This document shows positions 55,953 to 64,000 of a stretch of 64,000 nt of DNA, one piece after another. Position 1 is the stretch's first letter. Each line of letters begins with the position of its first letter. The DNA comes from Stieleria sp. JC731 (lineage in GTDB: Bacteria > Planctomycetota > Planctomycetia > Pirellulales > Pirellulaceae). The translations under genes were made by a program, and so were the position numbers. Under the pieces are notes generated by a model. The model was not told where the DNA came from and made no database searches. It worked only from the letters and a program-made list of their open reading frames with translations. The stretch covers positions 1,612,001 to 1,676,000 of the forward strand of contig NZ_JAJKFQ010000001.1 of the NCBI RefSeq assembly GCF_020966635.1, in the 5' to 3' direction.

Positions 55953-58012
55953 TGGTGGTCTTCATTCCCTTCGACAATGATTAGCTGTTCCCAGCTTTGA
56001 TCGTGTGCGTGAAATCGGGCGGCAAAGAAATCCGTAATCATCTGCTTTCCAAAAAAGCTTCGCGGCCCGCCTTCGTGCAGTGACCGATAAAGAATCCATT
56101 GTGATGTTCCAGACTGGATTCGATAAGCCGCGGCCGTCGACCGAGGCAGCACGTAAAGTTGTTCGCCGACAGTCAGTTGCCGCCACGTGCGACGGGATTT
56201 GAAACGTTTACGTGACAAGTCGATCCACAGTGGCGAGAACAACTGCCCGGTTCCGTGATCGGAAAGTAGCAGATTGCCTTCGTTGGTGATGGCAAGCTTT
56301 TGATCGCTTCGCGCTTCGCGCCATTCATCTGCCGCTAGGGGCAGGACCAAAGCCTGCGACGTTTCGTGATTCAAAAACGTCTCGTTCAGCTCAGAATCCG
56401 CGACGCATTCGATTCCATCGAATACCGGGAAGCGGGCGTAGTACTCGATCTTCTTTTGTGCTTTGGATGCATCGCTCAAGTAGTCTTCTTGGATCACCGC
56501 ATCAGCGATAAAGAAACAGCGGTCATCACGAATCAGTCCGACCTGTCGCTGGACTGAAAAGCCGTTTTCATAGGGCTGTTCGAATTCGAGATAGTGAACA
56601 TCATCGTCGGTGTATTCGCAGGTCAGTTCCCAGTTGCCGGTGGGCAGGTTGGCACGGCCATCGACGATGACTTCACATTCCAGATTACCGCTGATCAGGG
56701 CTGACTTGCCGGTTGACAATTCGATCTGGAAATCCTCGTCTTTGTAGTTCACCAAGACGCGCCCGCGTCGGCTATCCCATTCGGGCAGCATGCATGCCAG
56801 CTTTGCACCTTCGTGATGCATGAGCGGTTCTGGGAATTCGCTGATCCATGACAAGCGTCGCTTAGTGGAAGGTCGACCGAGCAAACTGTTCAGCGCCGGA
56901 GCAAACAGTTCGGGCTTCATTTCGGTAGCGGACTTTAGCAAGCCACTGGACCCCAGATCTGCTTTTTGTGATGCGCGTCCACCGCGACTGAATCCGGCGG
57001 TGCCGTCACCGCGAGTCAACGCGAGCATCCAGAACGTCAGCTCTTTGCCGATTTCGTCGAGTGTTTTCTGGATTCGCTGAATCTGTTTTAGCAGCCGTTT
57101 CTTTTTACTTGCCGTCGTTTCCGCTAGATGATCCAGCCAAGCTTGGCATCGTAGAATCGAAGCAACTTGCAATCGCAGTTCACCCGGGTGTTCCAACGCA
57201 ATGCGGATGCACGTTTCCGGTTCGCGCGACCAGTCGCTGATCCAAGCGATGGCCGCATCGAGCATTCGACGACAAGACGGCAAGGGTTGCAGCAGTATCG
57301 ATAGCGTCAATCCGATTTCCGCAACTGCGATTGCCGAAGCCGGGTGTGTGGTGTTCTGTCGATCCCAATGTTCTCGATATCCCTGGATGGTGCCGAGCAG
57401 GTCCCACCACCGCGATTCGTCTAGATGGCGGAGCAAACCCGGCAGCGCGGCGGCGACCATTGTCATGATGGTCGCTTGCCGTAATTCGTTTCCCCGCTCC
57501 GTTGCCAACTGGTTGATGTCGGCCAGCATGCGGTTGAGATCAATGTCTGCAAACCGGTGGCCGCCAACCGCAGCATCACAAGCAACACGCGAGAAAAAGT
57601 CGATGGATAAATCGTCGTCACCAGGCTGATTATCCGCCATGGACAGTCCCCAGCGATACAGTTCGCCGGACTTGGCTGCTTTGCCGAAAACTGTTTTTGC
57701 GGAGGTTGCACGACAGTGCTGCAGGACTTGTTTTTTTAATGCAGTCCATTGTGGTGAAAGGGGCGAGACGTCGGGCCAAGGCTGACGGTCTGGCGAACTC
57801 GCGGTTACTGAGTCGCTTTCAACTGCAGCGCCCGATGGCGTCGAACTCGGTGTTTGCGTCTCCGTGTTCGAATCAAGTTTGGGCTGGTCGTTGGCGGTTT
57901 CGACTTTTTCGGGCAACTGGCCTGGCATTGGACTGTGTCGACTCAAATTAGGGGCTCTCAATCCGAGCAAAATTCCCCGCTGCTTCTGCCGATTGTGCTC
58001 TTTGGTATCCAA
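55949..58012 (-). CDS. large protein of unknown function upstream of YggS
   Basis: 687 residues. The N-terminal 90 residues are low-complexity and probably disordered. A helical domain follows (about 95-370, Trp- and Leu-rich), then a beta-rich C-terminal half (about 390-680). The two-part form, helical then beta-sandwich, recalls the heparinase II/III-like layout, but no catalytic motif is recognised and the link is only a resemblance. No signal peptide is seen, which argues against a secreted lyase. Its stop overlaps the YggS start. Planctomycete-restricted, as far as I can tell. Confidence 0.68.
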   Translation of the reverse strand: MDTKEHNRQKQRGILLGLRAPNLSRHSPMPGQLPEKVETANDQPKLDSNTETQTPSSTPSGAAVESDSVTASSPDRQPWPDVSPLSPQWTALKKQVLQHCRATSAKTVFGKAAKSGELYRWGLSMADNQPGDDDLSIDFFSRVACDAAVGGHRFADIDLNRMLADINQLATERGNELRQATIMTMVAAALPGLLRHLDESRWWDLLGTIQGYREHWDRQNTTHPASAIAVAEIGLTLSILLQPLPSCRRMLDAAIAWISDWSREPETCIRIALEHPGELRLQVASILRCQAWLDHLAETTASKKKRLLKQIQRIQKTLDEIGKELTFWMLALTRGDGTAGFSRGGRASQKADLGSSGLLKSATEMKPELFAPALNSLLGRPSTKRRLSWISEFPEPLMHHEGAKLACMLPEWDSRRGRVLVNYKDEDFQIELSTGKSALISGNLECEVIVDGRANLPTGNWELTCEYTDDDVHYLEFEQPYENGFSVQRQVGLIRDDRCFFIADAVIQEDYLSDASKAQKKIEYYARFPVFDGIECVADSELNETFLNHETSQALVLPLAADEWREARSDQKLAITNEGNLLLSDHGTGQLFSPLWIDLSRKRFKSRRTWRQLTVGEQLYVLPRSTAAAYRIQSGTSQWILYRSLHEGGPRSFFGKQMITDFFAARFHAHDQSWEQLIIVEGNEDHQ

Positions 58013-58196
58013 CCTGCAGGCGATACGCTACGAACACTTGAGGGCTGATGATCGCAATCAACATAATGAAACGGCGGAGAGACCCATTCGCCCGATTCTG
58101 ATTGCCCAAGTTACCTAGTCTCGATCAGTCTTGCACCTCCCCAAATTGAACATTGCCGCGGCCTGCGATCGAGTGCTCGTGCCGACGTCAACTGAA

Positions 58197-58202
58197 AAGA
58201 GG
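58197..58202 (+). promoter_or_regulatory. Shine-Dalgarno site fixing a GTG start
   Basis: AAGAGG lies 7 bases before GTG at 58210 and decides the start of the lipoprotein gene; the open frame begins at 58153. Confidence 0.65.
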
Positions 58203-58209
58203 TTTTGTT

Positions 58210-59421
58210 GTGATTGCCATCCGAACGTTGTTTTCCGTCGTCATCTTGATCGGATTTTTCGCCAGCGGCTGCAGCCGGAATGACTCGGCGAAAGACTTAA
58301 AGGCAAACTCGACTGCTCAAAGCGAGACTTCCCAAGAGACGCAGTCGGAGCAGCAACCTGCTATGGAAGTTGTGAAACCGGAATCCAGCAGCGAGACCGA
58401 TACGGAGAACCCTGTCGCAACAGTTGAGAAAACGACAGCGCCCGCCCCGGTCAAAACTGCGGAAAGCGGAACCGATTCAGATGAACCTACGGAAAGCGAA
58501 ACTGCTGGCGTCGAAATGTCGCTCAACAGCGCGACGGGGGAATCAGTCGAAGCGGGGGATTCGGCTGAAAATGCAAATCAAACCGAGACGACTGGAAAGG
58601 CTTTGCCACAACCCGCGATGAACGAAGCCGAATCAGAAACGAGCGAACCGACAACCGGTTGGACTCGTGGCCCTTCACCAGAAGACATTGCCGAGAAAGC
58701 GTTTTTGCCACCCCCTGGAGCAACGTCGCTAAGCAAAGAAGGCCGTTTGTGGATCGATCCAAAGCAAAAGCGAGTTTACATCGATGGCTATGTCGCGATG
58801 ACGCGTGGCCCGTTGGAGATGTTTGCGTGTCCGGTCGGGACTAAGGAACACGAATCGATCGTCGCAGCTTTAAGTCGCTCGCGCGATGTTCATGCGGCGT
58901 TGCTGGCTGTTGAGGCCAGTCCAGGAACACCTGTTCGGTTTCGTCCAGAGTTTGTGCCGCCGACCGGCCAAGTCATCCGCGTTTGGGTTTGCTGGTACGA
59001 TGCCGATGGGGCATTCAAGACAGCCGACGCACGCGAGTGGATTCACGACTTGGATACCAACGCCTCGATGAAGACTGAATGGGTTTTTGCCGGCAGCGGC
59101 TTCTGGCAAGATCCGGAAGACAAGCGGGAATACTATGAAGCTGACGCGGGCGACATGATTTGCGTTTCGAACTTTTCCAGTGCGATGCTGGACGTCGCTA
59201 TTAGCAGCAGCGCCGATGCTGACTCGCTACGTTTCGAACCATTCGAAGCAAAGATCCCAGCACGGGATACTCCGGTGCGGATGGTTCTCGTTCCCGTGCC
59301 CAATCCCAGTGACGACGCTGATCCAAATGCGGAAACGCCGGATCAAGTTCGGCCGACGGCTGACGATGTTCCTCGATCGCCTGACGCATCGAAAAGCGAA
59401 GACGAAGGCGATAACTCTTAA
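58210..59421 (+). CDS. lipoprotein with YdjY-like domain
   Basis: 403 residues from a GTG behind AAGAGG. Residues 1-20 are a lipoprotein signal and FASGC gives the lipidated Cys21. A long Glu/Thr/Ser-rich linker follows to about 170. The compact domain at about 174-284 matches the planctomycete YdjY type: YIDGYVAMTRGPLEMFACPV, GTKEHESIVAAL, VHAALLAVEASPGTPVRF and the VWVCWYDADG strand. Function unknown; it is expected at the outer or inner membrane surface. The C-terminal 60 residues are again acidic and disordered. Confidence 0.82.
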   Translation: MIAIRTLFSVVILIGFFASGCSRNDSAKDLKANSTAQSETSQETQSEQQPAMEVVKPESSSETDTENPVATVEKTTAPAPVKTAESGTDSDEPTESETAGVEMSLNSATGESVEAGDSAENANQTETTGKALPQPAMNEAESETSEPTTGWTRGPSPEDIAEKAFLPPPGATSLSKEGRLWIDPKQKRVYIDGYVAMTRGPLEMFACPVGTKEHESIVAALSRSRDVHAALLAVEASPGTPVRFRPEFVPPTGQVIRVWVCWYDADGAFKTADAREWIHDLDTNASMKTEWVFAGSGFWQDPEDKREYYEADAGDMICVSNFSSAMLDVAISSSADADSLRFEPFEAKIPARDTPVRMVLVPVPNPSDDADPNAETPDQVRPTADDVPRSPDASKSEDEGDNS

Positions 59422-59740
59422 GTCGCTTGGATCGCCGTAGATGATCAAGCCCTGACCGGTCTGACCCAGACCGGTCGAACGCTAGCGTGACCAGTGGCGT
59501 GACCGGTGGTGGTGTATTGAATGCTGACCGCGATTGGCGGTGGACCTGCCGTTCTGTGAAGCCAAACTTTCATCAGGCGATAACGTTGATTCAATCAGAA
59601 CGATCGATGCAGTCCGTCTGAGTCCGACTCCCCAAGCGGACTATTGTTGGCCGGTTTCTAAAAGCCGTTTGCTGACGAAAAGTGCAACCTAGGGTTTTCC
59701 GTCACGATTGCTCAAGTTGGCAATCGATGGCCTAGCAGCC
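59422..59740. other. intergenic region with palindromes
   Basis: 319 bases. A perfect hairpin GACCGGTCT/AGACCGGTC (59454-59476, 5-base loop) lies 32 bases after the lipoprotein stop, without a T-run, followed at once by the perfect palindrome ACGCTAGCGT (59479-59488). These may terminate the upstream gene or bind a regulator of the signalling cluster. Confidence 0.55.
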
Positions 59741-60925
59741 ATGAAGGACGACATCCCTTTGCAGCTACGGAAGTTGCTCGACGGATGTCGTCGCTATCGA
59801 TCGGGGAGATCTTCGTTGCATCATTCATTTGTACGTCCCGCTGACTCCGACTCTAGTGATGAAACACTGCATGTGTTTCGCGACATGGAGGTGGATCAAC
59901 CCAGCAAAACTCGTATCCTTGTCGCGGATGAAAGTTCGGTCATTCGCAAGCTTCTGCGACTTTCGCTAGACGGTGATGACTATGAAGTCGTCGAGGCGGA
60001 GGACGGCATCAGCGCATTCCAAGTCGCAACGACGAAACCGTTTCCCGACATCATTTTGCTCGACTCGAGCATCGACGGAGAGATCGACGGAATCGAAGTT
60101 TGTCGAATGCTCAAAAGCGACGAGCAGTTCCGTCATCTGCCGATCGTCATGCTGACAACCGCGGGAGTCAGCGGCGAAATGGAAGATGCGGTGTTGGCTG
60201 GTGCTGATGAACTGCTTAGCAAGCCTATCAACCTGCACGAATTGCAGGTGCGTATCGGATCGATCCATCGACTTCATCAAGCCGAAGCGGAGCTGGTCGG
60301 TCCTGAAAGCATCGCGCTGGCACTTGGCCAAGCGATCGCTAGTAAAGATGGCTACTATGGCAATCGAGTGACTGCTGATGCGCAATTGGCCGTGTCGTTC
60401 GGCCGCCTGCTTCGGATCACACCTGAAGAAATCAACACGCTTCGAGTTGCGACGATCCTGCGCAACATCGGCAAGGTCGCGATTCCTGATTCGATCCTCG
60501 CAAAAACGGACCCACTGACACCGCGTGAGCGAGCTGTCTATCTGCAGCATCCACAGATGGGATGCCAAATCTGTGCACCGTTAAAACCGCTTGCACCAGC
60601 TTTGCCGATTATTCGGCATTTCAAGGAACGGTTCGATGGATCGGGATTTCCCGATGCCCTGGCCGGTGATGAAATCCCTTTGTTGGCTCAGATCGTTGGA
60701 ATCGTGGACGTTTTTAGCGAGCTGACGAATGATCGTCCGAATCGTCCGGCCGTTTCACAAAACGAAGCCCTCGAAATCCTAAAACATCGCGTCTCCCGCG
60801 GAATGCATAGTCCAGACTTAGTCGGACGATTCTGCAAAATGATTTTGGACGCATCGGAGTCGCCCGCCGGATCTCCGCTGCAAGAATCGCATGCGGACTT
60901 GAAAGCCGTCACCATCGCATCGTGA
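59741..60925 (+). CDS. response regulator with degenerate HD-GYP domain
   Basis: 394 residues from the ATG at 59741; TTG at 59708 and ATG at 59885 are alternatives. The receiver domain begins near residue 57 (TRILVADESSVIRK) with the phosphoacceptor Asp108 in DIILLDSS and the conserved Lys in LLSKPI. The C-terminal half aligns with HD-GYP domains, but catalytic positions are lost: the HD pair reads RN (LRNIGKVAIPD), the HHE reads HFKE and GYP reads GFP. The early HS motif is also missing. It is unlikely to hydrolyse c-di-GMP and may bind it or a partner. It precedes a stand-alone receiver by 16 bases. Confidence 0.88.
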   Translation: MKDDIPLQLRKLLDGCRRYRSGRSSLHHSFVRPADSDSSDETLHVFRDMEVDQPSKTRILVADESSVIRKLLRLSLDGDDYEVVEAEDGISAFQVATTKPFPDIILLDSSIDGEIDGIEVCRMLKSDEQFRHLPIVMLTTAGVSGEMEDAVLAGADELLSKPINLHELQVRIGSIHRLHQAEAELVGPESIALALGQAIASKDGYYGNRVTADAQLAVSFGRLLRITPEEINTLRVATILRNIGKVAIPDSILAKTDPLTPRERAVYLQHPQMGCQICAPLKPLAPALPIIRHFKERFDGSGFPDALAGDEIPLLAQIVGIVDVFSELTNDRPNRPAVSQNEALEILKHRVSRGMHSPDLVGRFCKMILDASESPAGSPLQESHADLKAVTIAS

Positions 60926-60941
60926 GCGTAACCACCCGACC

Positions 60942-61406
60942 ATGACATCCGAAATCAAAAACATTCTCATCGCGGAAGACAATCCAGGATTGGCTCGGGT
61001 TCTGTCATTCAAATTCGAAAGCTATGGATTCAATCCCATCGTTTGCGACGACGGAACAAGTGCGTGGGAAGCGTTTGAGCAAACGGAAATCGCTGCGGTG
61101 GTGAGTGATCACGAGATGCCCGGCCTATCAGGCTTGGAACTGATTTCGCTCGTCCGTCAATCCAAGCCAAACGTTCCGTGCTTTTTGGTGACCGGTCGCA
61201 AACTAGAACTCGTTCGTGATCGCCGTGTGATCGAACTAGGAATCCATGAAGTCTTTGGCAAGCCATTTAGCCCTGTGGTCGTTGTCGAGACCGTCGCACA
61301 AATAATCGAAAACCCCACTGCCCCAACTGCCCCTGTTCCGCCATTCGTCGCGATTGGGATTTCGCCAGGAACAGCAAGTGCATCGATGCCAGGAGTTCAC
61401 ACATGA
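60942..61406 (+). CDS. stand-alone response regulator receiver (CheY-like)
   Basis: 154 residues. Receiver fold with acidic pocket AEDN near 11-14, phosphoacceptor Asp56 in VVSDHEMPG and the conserved Lys in VFGKPFSP near 112-119. The last 30 residues are Pro/Ala-rich and probably unstructured. No output domain, so it works by protein contact. Its stop overlaps the next start (ATGA), so it is coupled to the HD-GYP protein, which may be its partner. No histidine kinase is in the window. Confidence 0.9.
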   Translation: MTSEIKNILIAEDNPGLARVLSFKFESYGFNPIVCDDGTSAWEAFEQTEIAAVVSDHEMPGLSGLELISLVRQSKPNVPCFLVTGRKLELVRDRRVIELGIHEVFGKPFSPVVVVETVAQIIENPTAPTAPVPPFVAIGISPGTASASMPGVHT

Positions 61407-63019
61407 GTCAGCCCGACGCCTACACCTGCCCACCAGCGTCGATAGCCTCCGGTTCTGGGAAAGCAGCGTTGTCGCTTGACCAATCGATCGCGGCGATGCT
61501 TAGCGATCAAATTGGTTGCCACATCGAAGTGATCAAAGACAATGACTTTGGCGACGATGCGTTCTTTCAGCAACTGCGGTCACAGCCTTCGAAAGTGCAT
61601 CTGCGTGATTCCAACAAGCAGATGTCTGACAACCAGATTACCACCACACAACTTGCCATCGCGTTGCCACAGGGAAGCGTCGCGTCGTGGACTTGCGATC
61701 GCGATCAAGCTGAACGAGTGGGCAAGCATGCACAAGCGGTTTTGCAACTCGCGATCGCAAAAAACGAGAACCGGCAACTGCTCTCGGAAGTCGATTCGCT
61801 TACCAATCAGGTGATGCAAGACTTCGAAGAACTGTCATTGATCCGCACCTTGGCATCCGGATTAGAATTGCCACAGACTGCCGATGAAGTTGATGAGTTT
61901 GTGATCTCATCGCTACAGCCTTTGGCTAGCGGTGTTGGTGCACAGACGATGGCAGCGGTGCTTGTTGATGGCGAACAAAAACGTCGCCCACTTTGGACCG
62001 ACGCGGTATTGCTAGACGATCAGTCGCTGTGGGATTTGGTTGAAGACCTCCGTAGCGACGCTGCCATTCAACCGGTTGTCCGCAATCACGATCTCATCCG
62101 ATCGAAAGATGGCAACGGTGTCGTTAAAGAATTAACCATGGTGGAATGTTCTAGCGAAGGCCGATTGCATGGATGGGTGATCGCTTGCAATCGAATCACT
62201 GACGAAACCGAGGATCTTCCTTGGGCACAGCTCGGATTCACAACGGTACAAGCATCCTTGATGGAGACGGTAACTAATCAGTTGGCATCACAGTTGAATA
62301 ACATTCGGTTGCTGCGTCAAAAGGAAGAACTGTTTACCGACGTCATTCGGGCTTTGGTCAACGCCGTTGAAGCTCGTGACCCGTATACTTGCGGGCATAG
62401 TGAACGCGTCGCTTGTTTCGCAAAATGCTTGGCATCCAAAGTTGGTTTCAGCGTTGCCGAATGCGAAAGGATCTATTTAACGGGGTTGCTTCACGACGTT
62501 GGGAAGATCGCAATTCCTGATGGCGTTCTTCAAAAGCCAGCTGCGCTAAACGACGAAGAACGTGCGATTATCGAAACGCACACCGATTCGGGATGGCGAA
62601 TCCTTCAAGAACTCGATGCGCTGCAAGACATTTTGCCAGGTGTTCTTTACCACCACGAAAGGTTCAATGGTGAAGGCTACCCAGACAAACTGGTTGGCGA
62701 AAACATTCCGATCGATGGACGGATCCTCGCGGTCTGTGACGCATTCGATGCAATGACAAGCGATCGTCCCTACCGGACCGGAATGTCAATTGATCGGGCG
62801 CTGCAAATTTTGGTTGGTGGGGCCGGAGAGTTCTGGGATCCACATCTGATCGAAATCTTCAAGTCCAACATTGATGAGATCGACCAAATACGCATGGATC
62901 ATCGACCGCGTACGCCTGTCGCGCGGCCAACACCTGTTGATGGAAAGCCCGTCATCGGTGTCCCCGGTGTGTCGGTCGATTGCATCAACGATTCTGTTGC
63001 ACCGCCGACGAGCTCGTGA
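61403..63019 (+). CDS. HD-GYP phosphodiesterase with GAF-like sensor
   Basis: 538 residues. The N-terminal 130 residues are of unclear fold. Residues about 140-300 resemble a GAF domain, and a helix (300-325) leads into an intact HD-GYP domain: His332 in CGHSERV, His364-Asp365 in LLHDVGKIAIPD, His393, His417-His418-Glu in YHHERFNGEGYP and DAFDAMTSDRPYR. All metal ligands of active c-di-GMP phosphodiesterases are present. It has no signal peptide or transmembrane helix. The gene overlaps the receiver stop and ends before the REP-like array. Confidence 0.92.
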   Translation: MSQPDAYTCPPASIASGSGKAALSLDQSIAAMLSDQIGCHIEVIKDNDFGDDAFFQQLRSQPSKVHLRDSNKQMSDNQITTTQLAIALPQGSVASWTCDRDQAERVGKHAQAVLQLAIAKNENRQLLSEVDSLTNQVMQDFEELSLIRTLASGLELPQTADEVDEFVISSLQPLASGVGAQTMAAVLVDGEQKRRPLWTDAVLLDDQSLWDLVEDLRSDAAIQPVVRNHDLIRSKDGNGVVKELTMVECSSEGRLHGWVIACNRITDETEDLPWAQLGFTTVQASLMETVTNQLASQLNNIRLLRQKEELFTDVIRALVNAVEARDPYTCGHSERVACFAKCLASKVGFSVAECERIYLTGLLHDVGKIAIPDGVLQKPAALNDEERAIIETHTDSGWRILQELDALQDILPGVLYHHERFNGEGYPDKLVGENIPIDGRILAVCDAFDAMTSDRPYRTGMSIDRALQILVGGAGEFWDPHLIEIFKSNIDEIDQIRMDHRPRTPVARPTPVDGKPVIGVPGVSVDCINDSVAPPTSS

Positions 63020-63076
63020 TTTACCGTCGCGTTCGAAAGAGCCCAGTGTGGTTGGGACGAGTTCGAATTTCCGATC

Positions 63077-63296
63077 AGCCGATTAGCGTTAGCCACGATT
63101 GCGTGACCGAGAACCGCCGCTAACGCGGTGCGGCTCACAAGTCTGCAGCATGTTTTTCTGATGAGCCGATGGGCGTTAGCCCCGGTTGAGTGTGCTACAA
63201 CCGCCGCTAACGCGGTGCGGCTAATAAGGCTGCAGCTTGTTCTTCTGATGAGCCACGGTTTCCGATACGGCAACCGCCGCTAATGCGGAGCGATTT
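63077..63296. repeat. REP-like palindromic repeat array (three units)
   Basis: Units at 63077-63135 and 63164-63222 (59 bases each) and a degraded third at about 63252-63296. Each intact unit has nested inverted arms: AGCCG with CGGCT outside, GCGTTAGC with GCTAACGC inside, and GGTT/AACC in unit 2. The 28-29-base linkers are also alike (CTGCAGC-TGTT-TCTGATG). It occupies the gap between two convergent genes. Confidence 0.88.
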
Positions 63297-63314
63297 TTCA
63301 GTTGGAATATCGCA

Positions 63315-64000
63315 CTACGCCGCGTTTCGGCCAAACGTTGCTGTTGATGTTCGGACGCGGCGCAACAACCCACCAAAATCACCGGGCTTTGCGATCACTT
63401 GATCAAATCCCGATTCGATGGCCCGATCTCGCAACAACGGGCTGACCTGATTGGCAATCCAAACGTTGAATGCGTTTCGAGTTTTGTGAACTTCTAGCTG
63501 TCCAAAACTCGATGGCTTGATCGCTGAATCGTCCCACCAGTATTCAGCGAAATTTTGGGTCGATACAAGCTGTTCTGGATCACAGACCAGCGTGGTGACC
63601 GGTTCATGCTCGACCATTGCCGCAAGGGCTTCACCCATGGCGTGGTCACGAGTCACGATTGCGATACTATCGGGTTGCGATGGGGTGGCTTCGACAACGC
63701 CACAATCTTGGAGGTGTTTGGGCAGCCTACTTTGCCAGTCGTGCCACCAGATCGCCTTCCCGCCTAACGTCTCGATGGGATTCGGTCGGCATCCAGCACA
63801 CAATGGGCCGAGCAGCAACGTCGGTTCGATCGCTGGGTATCGTTCCAATAAAGCGTCAAAACTCACTTTGACTTGGGCGGAATCATTCTCGCGGCAAACG
63901 AGGATGGCGTTGACGTCGCTTGCCGGTCGAGCGAGCGCATCTTCGACACCCCGTCGATATGCCAGTTGTGAGACGTTGGCATCGCAATATGCATAGCAAT
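63315..64000 (-). CDS. protein of unknown function, truncated by the window edge
   Basis: The frame is open from the stop at 63315 to the right edge with no in-frame stop, so the 5' end lies outside. A GTG at 63866 is a possible start, but the sequence upstream of it (SQLAYRRGVEDALARPAS, then VNAILVCREND) looks coding, so I treat the gene as longer. The visible part is 228 residues, with a CAGC pair in GPLCAGCRP and a receiver-like stretch near the end (LRDRAIESGFDQVIAKPGDF, ending LLRRVR). No membrane helix. It is convergent with the HD-GYP gene. Confidence 0.7.
   Translation of the reverse strand, partial: CYAYCDANVSQLAYRRGVEDALARPASDVNAILVCRENDSAQVKVSFDALLERYPAIEPTLLLGPLCAGCRPNPIETLGGKAIWWHDWQSRLPKHLQDCGVVEATPSQPDSIAIVTRDHAMGEALAAMVEHEPVTTLVCDPEQLVSTQNFAEYWWDDSAIKPSSFGQLEVHKTRNAFNVWIANQVSPLLRDRAIESGFDQVIAKPGDFGGLLRRVRTSTATFGRNAA

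Noticed and set aside
63077-63296. Repeat units as a CRISPR array
   Set aside because: The 28-29-base linkers are themselves conserved, so they are not spacers; units are long nested palindromes.

Overview
The window looks like an ordinary chromosomal stretch of a planctomycete of the Pirellulaceae (Rhodopirellula-like). This rests on lineage-typical families seen together: a DUF1559 protein with a prepilin-type N-terminus followed by a tiny lipoprotein, a BBP7-type outer-membrane barrel, a PEP-CTERM protein, a YdjY-domain lipoprotein, a DUF1570 protein, very large uncharacterised membrane and TPR proteins, and ribosomal genes with weak or absent Shine-Dalgarno sites. No rRNA, CRISPR array, transposase or prophage was seen.

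Layout. 1-4 kb: malate dehydrogenase and two unknown membrane-anchored proteins (minus strand). 4-9.3 kb: three exported proteins, two of them TPR-like, in one plus-strand run. 9.6-12.1 kb: a PEP-CTERM protein, pyrE and an unknown. 12.2-18.3 kb: a 2023-residue polytopic membrane protein. 18.4-25.4 kb: asnS, an NhaC-type antiporter, a LysM/L,D-transpeptidase with a clear terminator, and a zinc-ribbon coiled-coil protein. 25.4-31.8 kb, minus strand: DUF1570 protein, a fused two-domain ABC permease coupled to a DUF2141 protein, dcd, and glgX with its terminator. 32.3-38 kb: purM, BBP7 barrel, an unknown, then the DUF1559/lipoprotein pair.

38.5-45.4 kb is the most accessory-looking part: a csrA gene with a long C-terminal extension, a small unknown gene behind a Fur-box-like palindrome, a 1621-residue DUF4011-helicase-nuclease-DUF3320 protein of a type linked to phage defence, a convergent solitary DUF559 nuclease gene, a 210-bp MITE-like element with 31-bp terminal inverted repeats, and a tRNA-Lys(CTT). 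45.6-52.4 kb returns to core genes: pabB, a SAM methyltransferase, tsaD, rpsL, rpsG and an EF-G paralogue. rpsL carries Arg at position 88, a substitution known to give streptomycin resistance elsewhere. rpsG is followed by a strong terminator, so this EF-G is probably not in the classical str operon.

52.5-59.4 kb holds a DUF456 protein, a PAS-LuxR regulator, an unknown anchored protein, a YggS-type PLP protein coupled to a 687-residue unknown, and the YdjY lipoprotein. 59.7-63 kb is a signalling cluster: a receiver protein with a catalytically degraded HD-GYP domain, a stand-alone receiver, and an intact HD-GYP protein overlapping it. A REP-like palindromic repeat array follows, with a lone relative downstream of the EF-G gene. 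The last gene runs off the right edge.

Nothing in the window amounts to a clearly new multi-gene system. The best leads are the helicase/DUF559/MITE neighbourhood, the paired degenerate and intact HD-GYP proteins, the extended CsrA and the Fur-box gene. All calls come from reading the sequence and recalling families; no database search was run.
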